Under the pieces are notes generated by a model. The model was not told the DNA's origin and did not search any database. It saw only the letters and a list, made by a program, of their open reading frames with translations. From the NCBI GenBank assembly GCA_965246805.1, contig CBDFFO010000004.1, forward strand, positions 80,429 through 144,428: a stretch of DNA of 64,000 bases, written 5' to 3'. Both the position numbers and the translations under genes were made by a program. This DNA is from Schlegelella_A sp965246805 (GTDB taxonomy: Bacteria > Pseudomonadota > Gammaproteobacteria > Burkholderiales > Burkholderiaceae_C). Positions 9,291 through 19,200 of this stretch are shown one piece after another (the stretch's first letter is position 1; each line of letters opens with the position of its first letter).

Positions 9291-9896
9291 ATGAATGGAA
9301 GGGTCGACAAGGTGAAGGCAAGAACGAAACGCGCGCTGATGGTCGCCGGGGTGCTGGCTGTGGCGATCGGCGCGCATGCGGAGGAACCCGCCCGCAGTGC
9401 AGTGCCACCAGCCGCATCGGCGCCGGGAGCCGGTATGGCGAAGCCCGTGGCAGCGCGCGAAGCCGCGCGGGTGTACCAACAGCGCACACCTGAGGGTGGC
9501 GTGTTGCTCACCGATCGACCGCTCGATGAGGCGCGCACCGAACGCACCTGGGCGATGGAACGTGAAGATCCCGACGCCGCACGCGTTCGCAGCGAGCGCG
9601 TGAGCACCGAGGCGAAGACGGTGAGCGAACGGGTGCAGCGAAGAATCGATCTCGATCAGCAGCGCCTCGACGCCGAGATCGAACGTACGCGGGTCGCTGC
9701 GGCCGCATCGGCCGAGGCGCAACGACGTGCGGCCGATGCCGAACCGCGCTACGCGATCGGCGGCTACTGGCCGCTCGCGAACGCTGCCCGACATCGGCAG
9801 CCGCCACCGCCGCGCGCCGACAACAGGCCCGCACCTCGGCCGGGCCGGCACGGCTTGCCGTGCAACGCTCCGGTGTCGATGGATCGAGAGCCCTAG
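9291..9896 (+). CDS. Small secreted DUF4124-like protein
   Basis: About 201 residues with a signal peptide (R-A-L-M-V-A-G-V-L-A-V-A-I-G-A-H-A). The segment V-Y-Q-Q-R-T-P-E-G-G-V-L-L-T-D-R-P (about 60-76) has the pattern of DUF4124 domains, which are common in periplasmic proteins of beta- and gamma-proteobacteria. A Glu/Arg/Ala-rich, probably coiled-coil stretch follows (about 85-145), then a Pro/Arg-rich tail. GAAGG lies just upstream of the ATG at 9291; an in-frame GTG at 9285 is less likely. No function is known. It follows the permease by 62 bases and may share its transcript. Confidence 0.7.
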   Translation: MNGRVDKVKARTKRALMVAGVLAVAIGAHAEEPARSAVPPAASAPGAGMAKPVAAREAARVYQQRTPEGGVLLTDRPLDEARTERTWAMEREDPDAARVRSERVSTEAKTVSERVQRRIDLDQQRLDAEIERTRVAAAASAEAQRRAADAEPRYAIGGYWPLANAARHRQPPPPRADNRPAPRPGRHGLPCNAPVSMDREP

Positions 9897-9972
9897 ACCG
9901 AACGGTATGCACCGGTATTGGCCGTGTCCAGGCGAGCCAATCGCGCCACGCATGGGCACGACGCCGCATGTT

Positions 9973-10004
9973 GGCTCGTCGGCTCGTCGGCTCATCGGCT
10001 CGAT
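9973..10004. repeat. 8-bp tandem repeat at the 3' end of the Ldh2 gene
   Basis: Four copies of an octamer: GGCTCGTC, GGCTCGTC, GGCTCATC, GGCTCGAT. They span the stop codon and the last codons of the minus-strand gene, so copy-number change could alter its C-terminus. Confidence 0.8.
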
Positions 10005-11059
10005 CCGTCGTGCGTGACGCCGACCAAGGCGCCGGCGTCGACGATCTCGCTCCACGTCGCCGCATCGATCTCGATACCGTCGACCAGCCGCTTCGCCTTG
10101 CAGGCGCGCTCCGGTTCACCGGCCAATAGCACCTTGTCGATTCCCGCGGCCGGCGGCGAGGCGGCGTACCAGCCGACGAACGCCTCGAGCTCTTTCGCGA
10201 GGTTCTCGGCCGTACCCATCTTCCGTGCATCGACGACGATCGAGAACATGCTGTTGAGCACGCGGCGCTCGCCCGAACCGCGCTCGTGCGTCGTGATGCC
10301 GCCCGCGAGTGCGCCGCCGAGCAGTTCGCAGATGAGTGCCAGGCCCGAGCCCTTGTGCGCACCGAACGGCAACAGCCCGCCCGAGGGTTCGATCACCGTG
10401 TAGCGCGGATCTGTGGTCGGGTTGCCGAGGTGATCGATCAGCGTGTCGGGCTCCAGCTGAACGCCCTTGTTGTAGGCGACGCGTGTTTTGCCTTGCGCGA
10501 TCTTGGATGTCGCGAAGTCGAGCACGATGGGATCGTTGTTCTCACGCGGGATCGCGACGCAGAACGGGTTGGTGCCGAAGCGCGCGTCGCGCCCCCCATG
10601 CGGCGCGACGATCGGCCGCGCGATGACGTTGACGAAATGGATCGAGACCAGGCCCGCTTCGGCGCACTGTTCGGCCCACTGGCCGATGCGGCCCAGGTGA
10701 TGCGAATGGGCGAGGCCGACCACGCAGACGCCCAGCCGCCGAGCGCGCTCGATCGCGAGCGTCATCGCTTCGCGGCCGATGACCTGGCCATAGCCTTGCC
10801 CGCCATCGAGCGTGAGCAGCGCGCCGCTCTCCTGCACGATCCGCACGTGCTGGTTGACGGTGAGGCCGCCCTCCTGCACCGCGGCGATGTAGCGCGGCAC
10901 CATGCCAACGCCGTGCGAATCATGGCCGCGCAGGTTGGCTTCGACCAGGTTGGCGGCAACCGCGTCGGCTTCCGCGTCGGATGAGCCCGCGGCTCGCACG
11001 ATGGTGCGAACGACAGTGATCAGATCAGCTGCCTGGAACGTTCGGGTGGCGTCGGTCAT
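9992..11059 (-). CDS. Ldh2/AllD family malate/L-lactate/ureidoglycolate dehydrogenase
   Basis: 355 residues, NAD(P)-dependent 2-hydroxyacid dehydrogenase of the MDH2/LDH2 fold, unrelated to classical Rossmann dehydrogenases. Signatures: A-N-L-V-E-A-N-L-R-G-H-D-S-H-G-V (about 36-51) with the conserved D-S-H-G substrate/catalytic motif, the G-L-A-H-S-H-H-L-G-R segment near 116-125, and F-G-A-H-K-G-S-G-L-A-L near 212-222. The family includes AllD (ureidoglycolate dehydrogenase), which would suit the purine genes nearby, but also malate, lactate, sulfolactate and 2,3-diketogulonate enzymes. It lies 60 bases downstream of the glycerate kinase gene on the same strand, so a role in glyoxylate/hydroxyacid metabolism is a reasonable inference. 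Exact substrate unproven. Confidence 0.85.
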   Translation of the reverse strand: MTDATRTFQAADLITVVRTIVRAAGSSDAEADAVAANLVEANLRGHDSHGVGMVPRYIAAVQEGGLTVNQHVRIVQESGALLTLDGGQGYGQVIGREAMTLAIERARRLGVCVVGLAHSHHLGRIGQWAEQCAEAGLVSIHFVNVIARPIVAPHGGRDARFGTNPFCVAIPRENNDPIVLDFATSKIAQGKTRVAYNKGVQLEPDTLIDHLGNPTTDPRYTVIEPSGGLLPFGAHKGSGLALICELLGGALAGGITTHERGSGERRVLNSMFSIVVDARKMGTAENLAKELEAFVGWYAASPPAAGIDKVLLAGEPERACKAKRLVDGIEIDAATWSEIVDAGALVGVTHDGSSR

Positions 11060-11119
11060 GGTTCCGAAAAAATTGAACGGGTCGCCGCCCGCGCGAGCGC
11101 CGGCGACACAACGGGTGAT

Positions 11120-12469
11120 TCAAAGGATCAACAGCGCGCGAAAGTCGTTGACGTTCGTGAAGGTCGGCCCGGTGACGACAAGGTCGCCGATCGCTTCGAA
11201 GAAGCCGAACCCGTCGTGGCGGTCGAGCGCATGTTGTGCGCCGACCCCGGCCGCCAGCGCCCGTGCCAGCGTGTCGGGTGTGACGACTGCCCCGGCGTTG
11301 GTCTCGACGCCATCGATGCCGTCGGTATCGGCCGCGAACACGTGCACGTCGGGTTCGCCCTGCAGCGCGATCGCGGCGCCGAGCAGGAACTCGGTGGCGC
11401 GGCCGCCGCGGCCGGGCGTGCGGTGGGCGGCGTCGGCCGGCGCCGGTCTGATCGTCACGGTGGTCTCGCCGCCCGACAGCACGACGCACGGCCGCGCGAA
11501 CGGCTGGCCGTGCCGCGCGATGTGCCGCGCGAGCGCGGCGTGCACCTTGCCGACTTCGCGCGACTCGCCTTCGATCTTGTCGCTCAGCACGTGCGGCGTG
11601 ATGCCGTGTTCGCGGGCGTGCGCGGCCGCCGCCTCGAGCGATTGCAGCGGTGTCGCGATCAGGTGCAACGCGTGGCCGGCGAAGGCGTCGCTGCCCGGCT
11701 TCGGCGTTTCGAACGCGCCGCTCTCGAGACCGCCGCGCACGCCAGCGGGCACCTCGATCGCGTGGCGCGCCAGCACCGCGAGCGCGTCGGCGCAGGTGGT
11801 CGGGTCGCCGACGGTCGGGCCGCTGCCGATCACCTCGGGCGCGTCGCCCGGCACATCGCTCACAAGCAGCGTCACCACCCGCGCCGGTGCGCACATTGCG
11901 GCCAGCCGCCCGCCCTTGATCGCCGACAAGTGCTTGCGCACGCAGTTCATCTCGCCGATGGTCGCACCCGAACGCAGCAAGGCCTTGTTGATCGCCTGCT
12001 TGTCTTCGAGCGAGACGCGCCACTCGCCGACCTCGATCGGCAGCGCGAGCAGGGCCGATGCGCCACCCGACATCAGGCACAGCACCAGGTCGTCGGCGGT
12101 GAGGCCGCGAGTGAGTGCAGCGATGCGCTCGGCCGCGCGCCGGCCTGCCGCATCGGGCACCGGATGCGCCGCTTCGACCACCTCGATGCGCGCCTCGCCG
12201 CGGGCCTGCAGTGCCTGGAACGACGGCGGCACGTAGTCGTAGCGCGTGACGACGAGGCCCGACAGCGGCGCGTGCCGAGGCCAGTGCGCCTCCACCGCCG
12301 CCGCCATCGAGCCACCGGCCTTGCCGGCCCCGAGCACCAGGGTCCGGCCTTTCGGCGGCGCGGGCAGGAAGCGCTGCATCGATTCCCCCGGTACGGCCTG
12401 TGCCACGGCGGCGTCGAACAACGCGCGCAGGAACGCTTGCGGATGGTGTTGCGCGAGTCGGGTCGTCAT
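11120..12469 (-). CDS. ttuD: Glycerate 2-kinase / hydroxypyruvate reductase family (MOFRL)
   Basis: 449 residues with an N-terminal GckA/TtuD domain (V-L-G-A-G-K-A-G-G-S-M-A, about 46-57; L-M-S-G-G-A-S-A-L near 132-140) and a C-terminal MOFRL domain (V-L-S-G-G-E-T-T-V-T near 331-340; A-A-D-T-D-G-I-D-G near 385-393). Members phosphorylate D-glycerate to 2-phosphoglycerate, the exit from the glyoxylate-tartronate semialdehyde route; some are annotated hydroxypyruvate reductase. The ATG at 12469 overlaps the stop of the decayed hyi gene (ATGA), so it was formerly translationally coupled to it. Function as a glycerate kinase is the better supported reading. Confidence 0.88.
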   Translation of the reverse strand: MTTRLAQHHPQAFLRALFDAAVAQAVPGESMQRFLPAPPKGRTLVLGAGKAGGSMAAAVEAHWPRHAPLSGLVVTRYDYVPPSFQALQARGEARIEVVEAAHPVPDAAGRRAAERIAALTRGLTADDLVLCLMSGGASALLALPIEVGEWRVSLEDKQAINKALLRSGATIGEMNCVRKHLSAIKGGRLAAMCAPARVVTLLVSDVPGDAPEVIGSGPTVGDPTTCADALAVLARHAIEVPAGVRGGLESGAFETPKPGSDAFAGHALHLIATPLQSLEAAAAHAREHGITPHVLSDKIEGESREVGKVHAALARHIARHGQPFARPCVVLSGGETTVTIRPAPADAAHRTPGRGGRATEFLLGAAIALQGEPDVHVFAADTDGIDGVETNAGAVVTPDTLARALAAGVGAQHALDRHDGFGFFEAIGDLVVTGPTFTNVNDFRALLIL

Positions 12470-12857
12470 GGGGTCGCTTTCAGGCGCCGGCCCTCGAGCG
12501 CGGCGGAGATCCAGCCGAGGCGGGCTTCGGTGCCGTTGCGCGGGCGGTACTCGCAGCCGACGTGTCCTGCGTAACCGATCCGGCATGGTAGACGTCGTAT
12601 TGCAAGTTCAGGTTGGGCATGCCGGCATCTTCGATGATCGAGAGCGCCTGCGCCGTCGTGTGCAGGAAGTAAAGCGGAATGTCGTTGTGGTTGATCAGCT
12701 CGATCAAAGCCACGATTCGCGAATCTCGTTCCCATCGAAGCCGTACGGGAACAGGCACTCGACGGCCTCGAAGCCTGCCGTGGCCGCGCGATTTCAGCGA
12801 TCTAGAAAATCGACCTCGGTGAACATCGTCGAGACGTTGGCGGCGAAACGGGGCATG
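12466..12857 (-). pseudogene. hyi: Decayed hydroxypyruvate isomerase gene
   Basis: Read on the minus strand, three blocks in different frames match successive parts of Hyi, which converts hydroxypyruvate and tartronate semialdehyde. Block 1 starts at ATG 12857 (M-P-R-F-A-A-N-V-S-T-M-F-T-E-V-D-F-L-D-R), hits an in-frame TGA, then resumes with G-F-E-A-V-E-C-L-F-P-Y. Block 2, after loss of roughly 100 codons, has I-E-L-I-N-H-N-D-I-P and N-L-N-L-Q-Y-D-V-Y-H. Block 3, after another loss and frame change, has G-Y-A-G-H-V-G-C-E-Y-R-P. The intact gene would be about 260 codons; about 130 remain. The final TGA overlaps the ttuD ATG. Confidence 0.88.
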
Positions 12858-12894
12858 GTCGAGACTGTAAGGAGCCGCGCCGGTCACGAGCGTC

Positions 12895-13506
12895 CTAGAC
12901 CTCGATTGCTTGCGGCGGAGGAGCGTCGGCCGCGCCGCTGCCCACCCATCGATTGACCGACCCGCTTTCCAGCCCGAACAGGTCGAGCACCCGACCCAGC
13001 GTGTGGTCGATCATCTGCCCGAGGTCTGCCGGCTTCGCGTAGAACGCCGGCACCGGCGGCGCGACGATGGCGCCCATCTCGGTCACCGCGACCATGTTTC
13101 GCAGGTGCACCAGGTGCAGCGGCGTTTCGCGCGCGAGCAGCACCAAGCGATTGCGCTCTTTCAGCACCACGTCGGCCGCGCGCGTGAGCAGCGTGGTCGA
13201 AAGCCCGGTCGCCACTTCGGCGAGCGTGCGCATCGAGCACGGCGCCACCACCATGCCGAGCGTTCGGTACGAGCCGCTCGAGATGCAGGCGGCGAGATCG
13301 TCGTTGCGGTAGTGGCGATCGGCGAGCGCCAGCACGTCGGCGAGCTTCCAGTCGGTTTCGTACGCCATCGTCACCTGGGCCGACTTCGACAGCACAAGGT
13401 GCGATTCGACATCGAGCGGCTGCAGCAACTGCAGCAGTCGCACGCCGTAGACGAAGCCCGACGCGCCGCTGATGCCGACGATGAGGCGGCGCGGTGGCGC
13501 AATCAT
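12895..13506 (-). CDS. ubiX: Flavin prenyltransferase UbiX
   Basis: 203 residues. Makes prenylated FMN from FMN and dimethylallyl phosphate, the cofactor needed by UbiD-type decarboxylases in ubiquinone synthesis. Signatures: N-terminal G-I-S-G-A-S-G-F-V-Y-G (about 11-21) for flavin binding, I-S-S-G-S-Y-R-T-L-G-M-V-V-A-P-C-S-M near 85-102, and R-N-R-L-V-L-L-A-R-E-T-P-L-H-L-V-H-L-R-N-M near 128-147. Length is normal. The ATG at 13506 gives the classical start; longer in-frame starts have no conservation. No ubiD gene is nearby. Confidence 0.93.
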   Translation of the reverse strand: MIAPPRRLIVGISGASGFVYGVRLLQLLQPLDVESHLVLSKSAQVTMAYETDWKLADVLALADRHYRNDDLAACISSGSYRTLGMVVAPCSMRTLAEVATGLSTTLLTRAADVVLKERNRLVLLARETPLHLVHLRNMVAVTEMGAIVAPPVPAFYAKPADLGQMIDHTLGRVLDLFGLESGSVNRWVGSGAADAPPPQAIEV

Positions 13507-13579
13507 GAGAGGGCGGTTCCGGGGTGGCGTCTGCGCATGCCCGATGGTAGCGAGCGCCGCGAACGTCGGTCGCGAACGC

Positions 13580-14788
13580 TCACCGCAGTGGCGCGCCCGC
13601 CAGGTACCAACCGCCGATGAGCGCGCGCTCATCGTCGGTGATGTGCGTCGCGTTGTTGAACGGCATCTGCTTCAGCACAACGACCTGCTGGTACATGTCC
13701 TGCGCATGCGTGGCGATCGCCTCGGGCGTGTCGAGCCGCACGTTCTTCTGGTGCAACGCTGCGTTGTGGCACATGAGGCAGCGTTGCTCGACGACCGCTT
13801 GCACCTGCGCGAAGGTGGCGGGCACCGGCGCGACCGGGGGATTCGTCGCGACCATCTGCCGCACCGGCGCGAGCCACAGCACCAGCGCCGCGACGAGCGC
13901 CGCGCCGCCGCCCGCGTAACCCCAGGGCACTTTCACGCCGGCGACCAACGCCCGGTGGCGCGCCACGAATGAATGCCGGATCAACGCGCCCGCGAGCATC
14001 AAACCGACCAGCACGACCCAGTTGTGATCGGCCTGATGGAGCCAGCCGTAGTGGTTCGAGAGCATCGACACCAGCACCGGCAGCGTGAAGTAGGTGTTGT
14101 GCACGCTGCGCTGCTTCGCGCGCAGGCCGTGGGCCCCGTCGACCGGCTGACCGGCACGCATCTGCGCCACCACTTTGCGTTGGCCGGGGATGATCCACAT
14201 CGCGACGTTGGCGGTCATCGCGGTCGCGATCATCGCGCCGGTGATCAGGAACGCCGCGCGGCCGGCGAACAAATGGCAGGCGAGCCACGCGGCCAGCACG
14301 ACCAGCACGGCGACCAGCGCCCCGACGATCAGATCGCCCCGCGCACGTGGCGCAAACACACGGCAGATCGCGTCGTACACGAGCCAGAACACCACCATGA
14401 ACGCGAGTGCGCTGACGACCGCGGCAGTGGCCGACCAGGCGTACACCCGTGCGTCGACCAGAAAGGTGCTCGCGTTGAAGAGGTAGAGCACGACGAAGAG
14501 GCCGAACCCCGACATCCAGGTCCAGTAACTCTCCCAGTAGAACCAGTGCAGGTGATCGGGCAGATCTCTCGGCGCGACCAGGTACTTCTGCGGGTTGTAG
14601 AAGCCGCCGCCATGCACCGCCCACAGCTCGCCGCCGACGCCCTTGGCCGCGAGAGCCGGGTCGGCCGGCGGGCGCAGCGAGAAGTCGAGAAAGACGAAAT
14701 AGAACGACGAGCCGATCCACGCGATGACGACGATCACGTGGGACCAGCGCAGCAGCAGGCTGGCCCAGTCGAGCAGGTAGTTGTCCAT
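13580..14788 (-). CDS. puuD: Membrane urate hydroxylase/oxidase PuuD with cytochrome c domain
   Basis: 402 residues. Oxidises urate to 5-hydroxyisourate and passes electrons to the respiratory chain, replacing the soluble uricase UraH partner seen elsewhere. About eight N-terminal membrane helices (first near 8-34, L-L-L-R-W-S-H-V-I-V-V-I-A-W-I-G) include the W-S-H-V and H-G-G-G-F-Y segments. The C-terminal periplasmic domain carries one heme c motif, C-L-M-C-H at 337-341. It is followed 34 bases upstream on the same strand by uraH, whose enzyme uses its product. Length and architecture fit described PuuD proteins. Confidence 0.92.
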   Translation of the reverse strand: MDNYLLDWASLLLRWSHVIVVIAWIGSSFYFVFLDFSLRPPADPALAAKGVGGELWAVHGGGFYNPQKYLVAPRDLPDHLHWFYWESYWTWMSGFGLFVVLYLFNASTFLVDARVYAWSATAAVVSALAFMVVFWLVYDAICRVFAPRARGDLIVGALVAVLVVLAAWLACHLFAGRAAFLITGAMIATAMTANVAMWIIPGQRKVVAQMRAGQPVDGAHGLRAKQRSVHNTYFTLPVLVSMLSNHYGWLHQADHNWVVLVGLMLAGALIRHSFVARHRALVAGVKVPWGYAGGGAALVAALVLWLAPVRQMVATNPPVAPVPATFAQVQAVVEQRCLMCHNAALHQKNVRLDTPEAIATHAQDMYQQVVVLKQMPFNNATHITDDERALIGGWYLAGAPLR

Positions 14789-14822
14789 CGGCGGGCCGGG
14801 TGCAAGAAGCGTGCGTATGCGC

Positions 14823-15176
14823 TCAGCTGCCCCGATAGGTGCTGTAGCTCCAGGGGCTCACGAGCAACGGCACGTGGTAGTTCGCGTTCGTGTCGGCGAT
14901 GCCGAAATCGAGCGGTACCTCGTTCAGGAACGGCGGCTCGGCCAGCACCGCGCCTCGCGATCGGAAATACGCGGCCACCGCGAACACCAGGCGGTAGGAA
15001 CCCGCGACGAGCGCTGCGCCTTCGAGCAAGGGATGGTCGGCGCGACCGTCGGCGTTGAGCGTGGCGGCGGCGAGTGGGGTCACCCGATCGCCTTCGATGC
15101 GCTGCAGCGTCAGCGTCATGCCCGCGGCCGGACATCCGTTCGCGGTGTCGAGCACGTGGGTGGTGAGTTTTCCCAT
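14823..15176 (-). CDS. uraH: 5-hydroxyisourate hydrolase
   Basis: 117 residues, transthyretin-related. Hydrolyses 5-hydroxyisourate to OHCU. It shows the N-terminal L-T-T-H-V-L-D-T-A-N-G signature (about 4-14), the central R-A-D-H-P-L-L segment near 49-55 and the diagnostic C-terminal Y-R-G-S tetrapeptide; the conserved His, Arg and Ser are therefore present. The start is ATG 15176. It is in an operon with puuD (34-bp gap) and divergent from puuE across only 51 bases, which must hold both promoters. Confidence 0.95.
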   Translation of the reverse strand: MGKLTTHVLDTANGCPAAGMTLTLQRIEGDRVTPLAAATLNADGRADHPLLEGAALVAGSYRLVFAVAAYFRSRGAVLAEPPFLNEVPLDFGIADTNANYHVPLLVSPWSYSTYRGS

Positions 15177-15184
15177 CGCAAAAG

Positions 15185-15192
15185 TGTATACA
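15185..15192. promoter_or_regulatory. TGTATACA palindrome between uraH and puuE
   Basis: A perfect 8-bp palindrome in the 51-bp divergent spacer, 8 bases upstream of uraH and 35 bases upstream of puuE. This kind of AT-centred site is typical for GntR-family operators, and GntR regulators often control purine breakdown; the assignment is an inference from position and symmetry. Confidence 0.4.
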
Positions 15193-15227
15193 GGGAACCT
15201 TCTCGCCACGACCCGTCACGCCTTCCG

Positions 15228-16232
15228 ATGAACCCGAACGAGCCCCGCGACCTGGTCGGCTACGGCGCCAACCCACCGCATGCGCGCTGGCCAAACGATG
15301 CTCGAATCGCGGTGCAGTTCGTGTTGAACATCGAGGAAGGCTCGGAGAGCAATGTGCTGCACGGCGACAAGGCCTCGGAGACGTTTCTCTCCGAGATCAT
15401 CGGCGCCACGGCGTACGAAGCGCGCCACCTCTCGATGGAATCGATCTACGAGTACGGCTCGCGTGCCGGTGTCTGGCGCATCCTGCGGGAGTTCGAGCAG
15501 CGAGGGCTGCCGCTCACCGCATTCGGCGTCGCGATGGCGCTCGAGCGCGCGCCCGAGGTCGTGGCTCACCTGCTCGCGCAAGAGCACGAGATCGCATGCC
15601 ACGGCTGGCGCTGGATCCACCACCAGCACATGCCAGAAGCGGAAGAGCAGCGCCAGATCGCGCGCGCCACCGAAGCGATCCGCCGGCTCACCCACGGCGC
15701 GTGGCCGAAGGGTTGGTACACCGGGCGCGACAGTCCGAACACCAAGCGCCTCGTGATGCAGCACGGCGACTACGAATACGACAGCGACTACTACGGCGAC
15801 GACCTGCCGTTCTGGATGCCGATCGCGATGCCGGAGGGAGATGTCGCTTGGCGCCTGATCGTGCCGTACACGCTCGACACCAACGACATGCGCTTCGCCT
15901 CGCCGCAGGGCTTCAACACCGGCGATGATTTCCTGGCCTACCTCACCGATGCGTTCGACGTGCTGTACACCGAAGGCGACCCGGCCGGGCTCGACCGCCC
16001 GAAGATGCTTTCGATCGGCATGCACTCGCGCATCCTCGGCAGGCCGGCGCGCTTTCGCGCGTTGCAGCGCTTTCTCGATCACGTGCAGGCGCATGCCGAC
16101 GTGTGGATTTGCCGGCGCATCGACATCGCGCGGCACTGGGCCGCCACGCATCGGATGCCTGGCGCCGTCGGACACGACGGCGGCGGCCGCGTGACGGGCA
16201 CGGGCACGGATGCTGCGAAGGGCCGCGCCTGA
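15228..16232 (+). CDS. puuE: Allantoinase PuuE (polysaccharide-deacetylase-like)
   Basis: 334 residues. Metal-independent or divalent-metal allantoinase of the polysaccharide deacetylase fold that opens allantoin to allantoate. Characteristic: early R-D-L-V-G-Y-G (about 6-12), N-I-E-E-G-S-E near 34-40, E-Y-G-S-R-A-G-V-W-R near 80-89, C-H-G-W-R-W-I near 124-130 and the W-Y-T-G-R near 161-165. Start at ATG 15228. Its stop codon overlaps the first base of the downstream fusion gene's ATG (TGATG), so the two are translationally coupled and the fusion protein receives allantoate directly in the pathway. Confidence 0.94.
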   Translation: MNPNEPRDLVGYGANPPHARWPNDARIAVQFVLNIEEGSESNVLHGDKASETFLSEIIGATAYEARHLSMESIYEYGSRAGVWRILREFEQRGLPLTAFGVAMALERAPEVVAHLLAQEHEIACHGWRWIHHQHMPEAEEQRQIARATEAIRRLTHGAWPKGWYTGRDSPNTKRLVMQHGDYEYDSDYYGDDLPFWMPIAMPEGDVAWRLIVPYTLDTNDMRFASPQGFNTGDDFLAYLTDAFDVLYTEGDPAGLDRPKMLSIGMHSRILGRPARFRALQRFLDHVQAHADVWICRRIDIARHWAATHRMPGAVGHDGGGRVTGTGTDAAKGRA

Positions 16233-19200
16233 TGGTCGGCCCCTCGTTGACGCTAGAAGAACTGAACGCCGCCACGCGCCAGCGCTTCGAGGCGTTGCTC
16301 GCCGGCATCTACGAGCGCTCGCCATGGATCGCCGCGGCGGCGTGGGACAAGCGACCGTTCTCGAGCCTCGCGCAGCTGAAGCGCGCGCTGGTCGAAGTGG
16401 TGCGCCACGCGAACCCCGACGCGCAGCTCGCTCTCGTGTGCGCGCACCCCGAGCTCGCCGGCAAGGCGATGCTTGCCGAGACCTTGACCACCGAGTCGAC
16501 GAGCGAGCAGTCGACGGCCGGCCTCGACCACTGTTCGCCCGGCGAATTCGCCACGCTGCAGAGCCTGAATCGCGCATACACCGAGAAGTTCGACTTCCCG
16601 TTCATGCTCGCGGTGCGCGGCCCGCGCGGCACCGGGCTCACGCGGCCGCAGATCATCGAGACCTTCGTTCGAAGGCTCGCGAACACGCCTGACGTCGAGC
16701 TCGGCGAGGCCTTGCGGAACGTGCACCGCGTCGCCGAATTGCGTCTGGCCGATCGCTTCGGTGAGTTTCCGGCCGAGGGCAACCAGGCGTGGGACTGGGC
16801 CGAAGCGCTCGCCGCGCACTCCGACGCCGAGGGCGGCGCGCTCACCGTGACCTACCTCACCGATGCGCATCGCGCAGTCGCGTCGCAGATCGGCGCGTGG
16901 ATGCATGAATGCGGGTTCGACCACGTGACGACGGACGCCGTTGGCAACGTGATCGGCGTGTACGACGGCGCCACCGCCGACGCGCCTATTCTCATGACCG
17001 GCTCCCACTTCGACACCGTGCGCAACGGCGGCAAGTACGACGGCCGGCTCGGCATTTTTGTGCCGATGCTCTGCGTGCGGAAGCTGGCGCGCCACGGCAC
17101 ACGACTCCCGTTCGGCCTCGAGGTCGTGGCGTTCGCCGAAGAGGAAGGCCAGCGCTACAGAGCGACCTTCCTCGGCTCGGCGGCGTTAATCGGCCGGTTC
17201 GACCCGGCCTGGCTCAACCAGGTCGATCGCGACGGCGTGTCGATGCGCGCCGCGATGCAGCGCGCCGGCCTGCCCGGAACGCTGGAAGCGATCGCGGCGT
17301 GTGCGCGAGACCCGTCGAGAGTCCTCGGCTTCGTCGAAGTGCACATCGAGCAGGGGCCGGTGCTGAACGCCCTCGACCTGCCGCTCGGCGTGGTCACGTC
17401 GATCAACGGCAGCGTGCGCTTCACCGGCGAGGTGCTCGGCACGATGAGCCACGCCGGCACCACGCCAATGGCGACGCGCCGCGACGCCGCCACGGCCGTC
17501 GCCGAGCTCGCGCTCTTCCTCGAGCGGCGCGCCGCCGCCGTGCCCGATCTGGTCGGCACGATGGGGATGATCAACGTGCCGAACGGCTCGATCAACGTGG
17601 TGCCGGGGCGCACCGAATTCACGCTCGACATCCGCGCCACCACCGACGCCGTACGCGACGCGTGCGCAGCAGACGTGCTCGCGGAGCTGGCGCAGATCTG
17701 CAGGCGGCGCCACCTCTCGTTCACGGTGAACGAATCGATGCGCGCGTCGGCTGCGCCGAGTGCGCCGGCCTGGGAAGCGCGCTGGGAGCGCGCGGTCTCG
17801 TCGCTCGGCCTGCCGGTGCACCGCATGCCGAGCGGCGCTGGCCACGACGCGATGAAGATGCATGAGGCGATGCCGCAGGCGATGCTCTTCGTGCGCGGGC
17901 TCCATGGCGGCATCAGCCACAACCCGCTCGAGTCGAGCACGGCCGACGACATGCAGCTGGCGATCGATGCGTTCGATGCGCTGATCGAAGCCCTAGCGCA
18001 CGAGCAGCCCCCTCTCCCTCTTGGAGCGCAGGAGCGGCCCCCTCTCCCCCTGGGAGAGGGTTGGGGTGATGGCGCCCCGCAAGCCGTGCACTCGCCGCAG
18101 CGCGCCGAGTCCGCACCCATCTACGCGCGACTCGACCACTGGATCGACACGCATTTCGACGCTGAAGTGGCGTTCCTGCAGGCCCTGGTGCAAATGCCGA
18201 CCGACACGCCGCCCGGCGCCAACGCGCCGCACGCGGTGCGCACCGCCGAACTGCTCGAAGGCTTCGGCCTCGTCGCGGAGCAGCACCCGGTGCCCGATGA
18301 CGACGTGAAGGCGGCCGGCCTCGAATCCATCACCAACCTCATCGTGCGCAGGCGCTTCGGCATCGGCCCGACGATCGCGCTCAACGCGCACGGCGACGTG
18401 GTGCCACCCGGCGACGGCTGGCGCCACGCGCCCTACGGTGGCGAGGTGGTCGACGGCAAGCTGTATGGCCGCGCCTCGGCCGTCAGCAAGAGCGACTTCG
18501 CGACCTACACCTTCGCGCTGCGCGCGCTCGACTCTCTCGACAGGCCGCTCGCCGGCACGGTCGAGCTGCACTTCACCTACGACGAAGAGTTCGGCGGCGA
18601 GCTCGGCCCCGGCTGGCTGCTGAAGGAAGGCTACACGAAGCCCGACCTGCTCATCGCGGCCGGCTTCAGCTACCAGGTCGTCACCGCGCACAACGGCTGC
18701 CTGCAGATGGAAGTGACGGTGCACGGCAGACAAGCGCATGCCGCGATCCCGACGACCGGTGTCGATGCATTGCAAGGCGCGACGGCGATCCTCAACGCGC
18801 TCTATGCGCAGAACGAGATCTACCGGGGCGTGACGTCGAAGGTCGAGGGCATCACGCATCCGTACGTGAACGTCGGCCGCATCGAGGGCGGCACCCACAC
18901 CAACGTCGTGCCAGGCAAGGTCGTGCTGAAGCTCGATCGACGCATGATCCCCGAGGAAGACCCCGTCGAGGTCGAAGCGATGATGCACCGCGTGATCGCC
19001 GAGGCCGCGGGGGCGCGACCGGGCATCACCGTCGACATCAAGCGCCTTCTGCTTGCGCGAGCGCTGCAGCCGCTGCCCGGCAACGCGCCGCTGGTCGAGG
19101 CGCTGCAGCACCACGGCGCAGCCGTGTTCGGCGAGGCGATCCCGACTTCGGGCACGCCGCTCTACACCGACGTGCGCCTCTACGGGGAAGCTGGCGTGCC

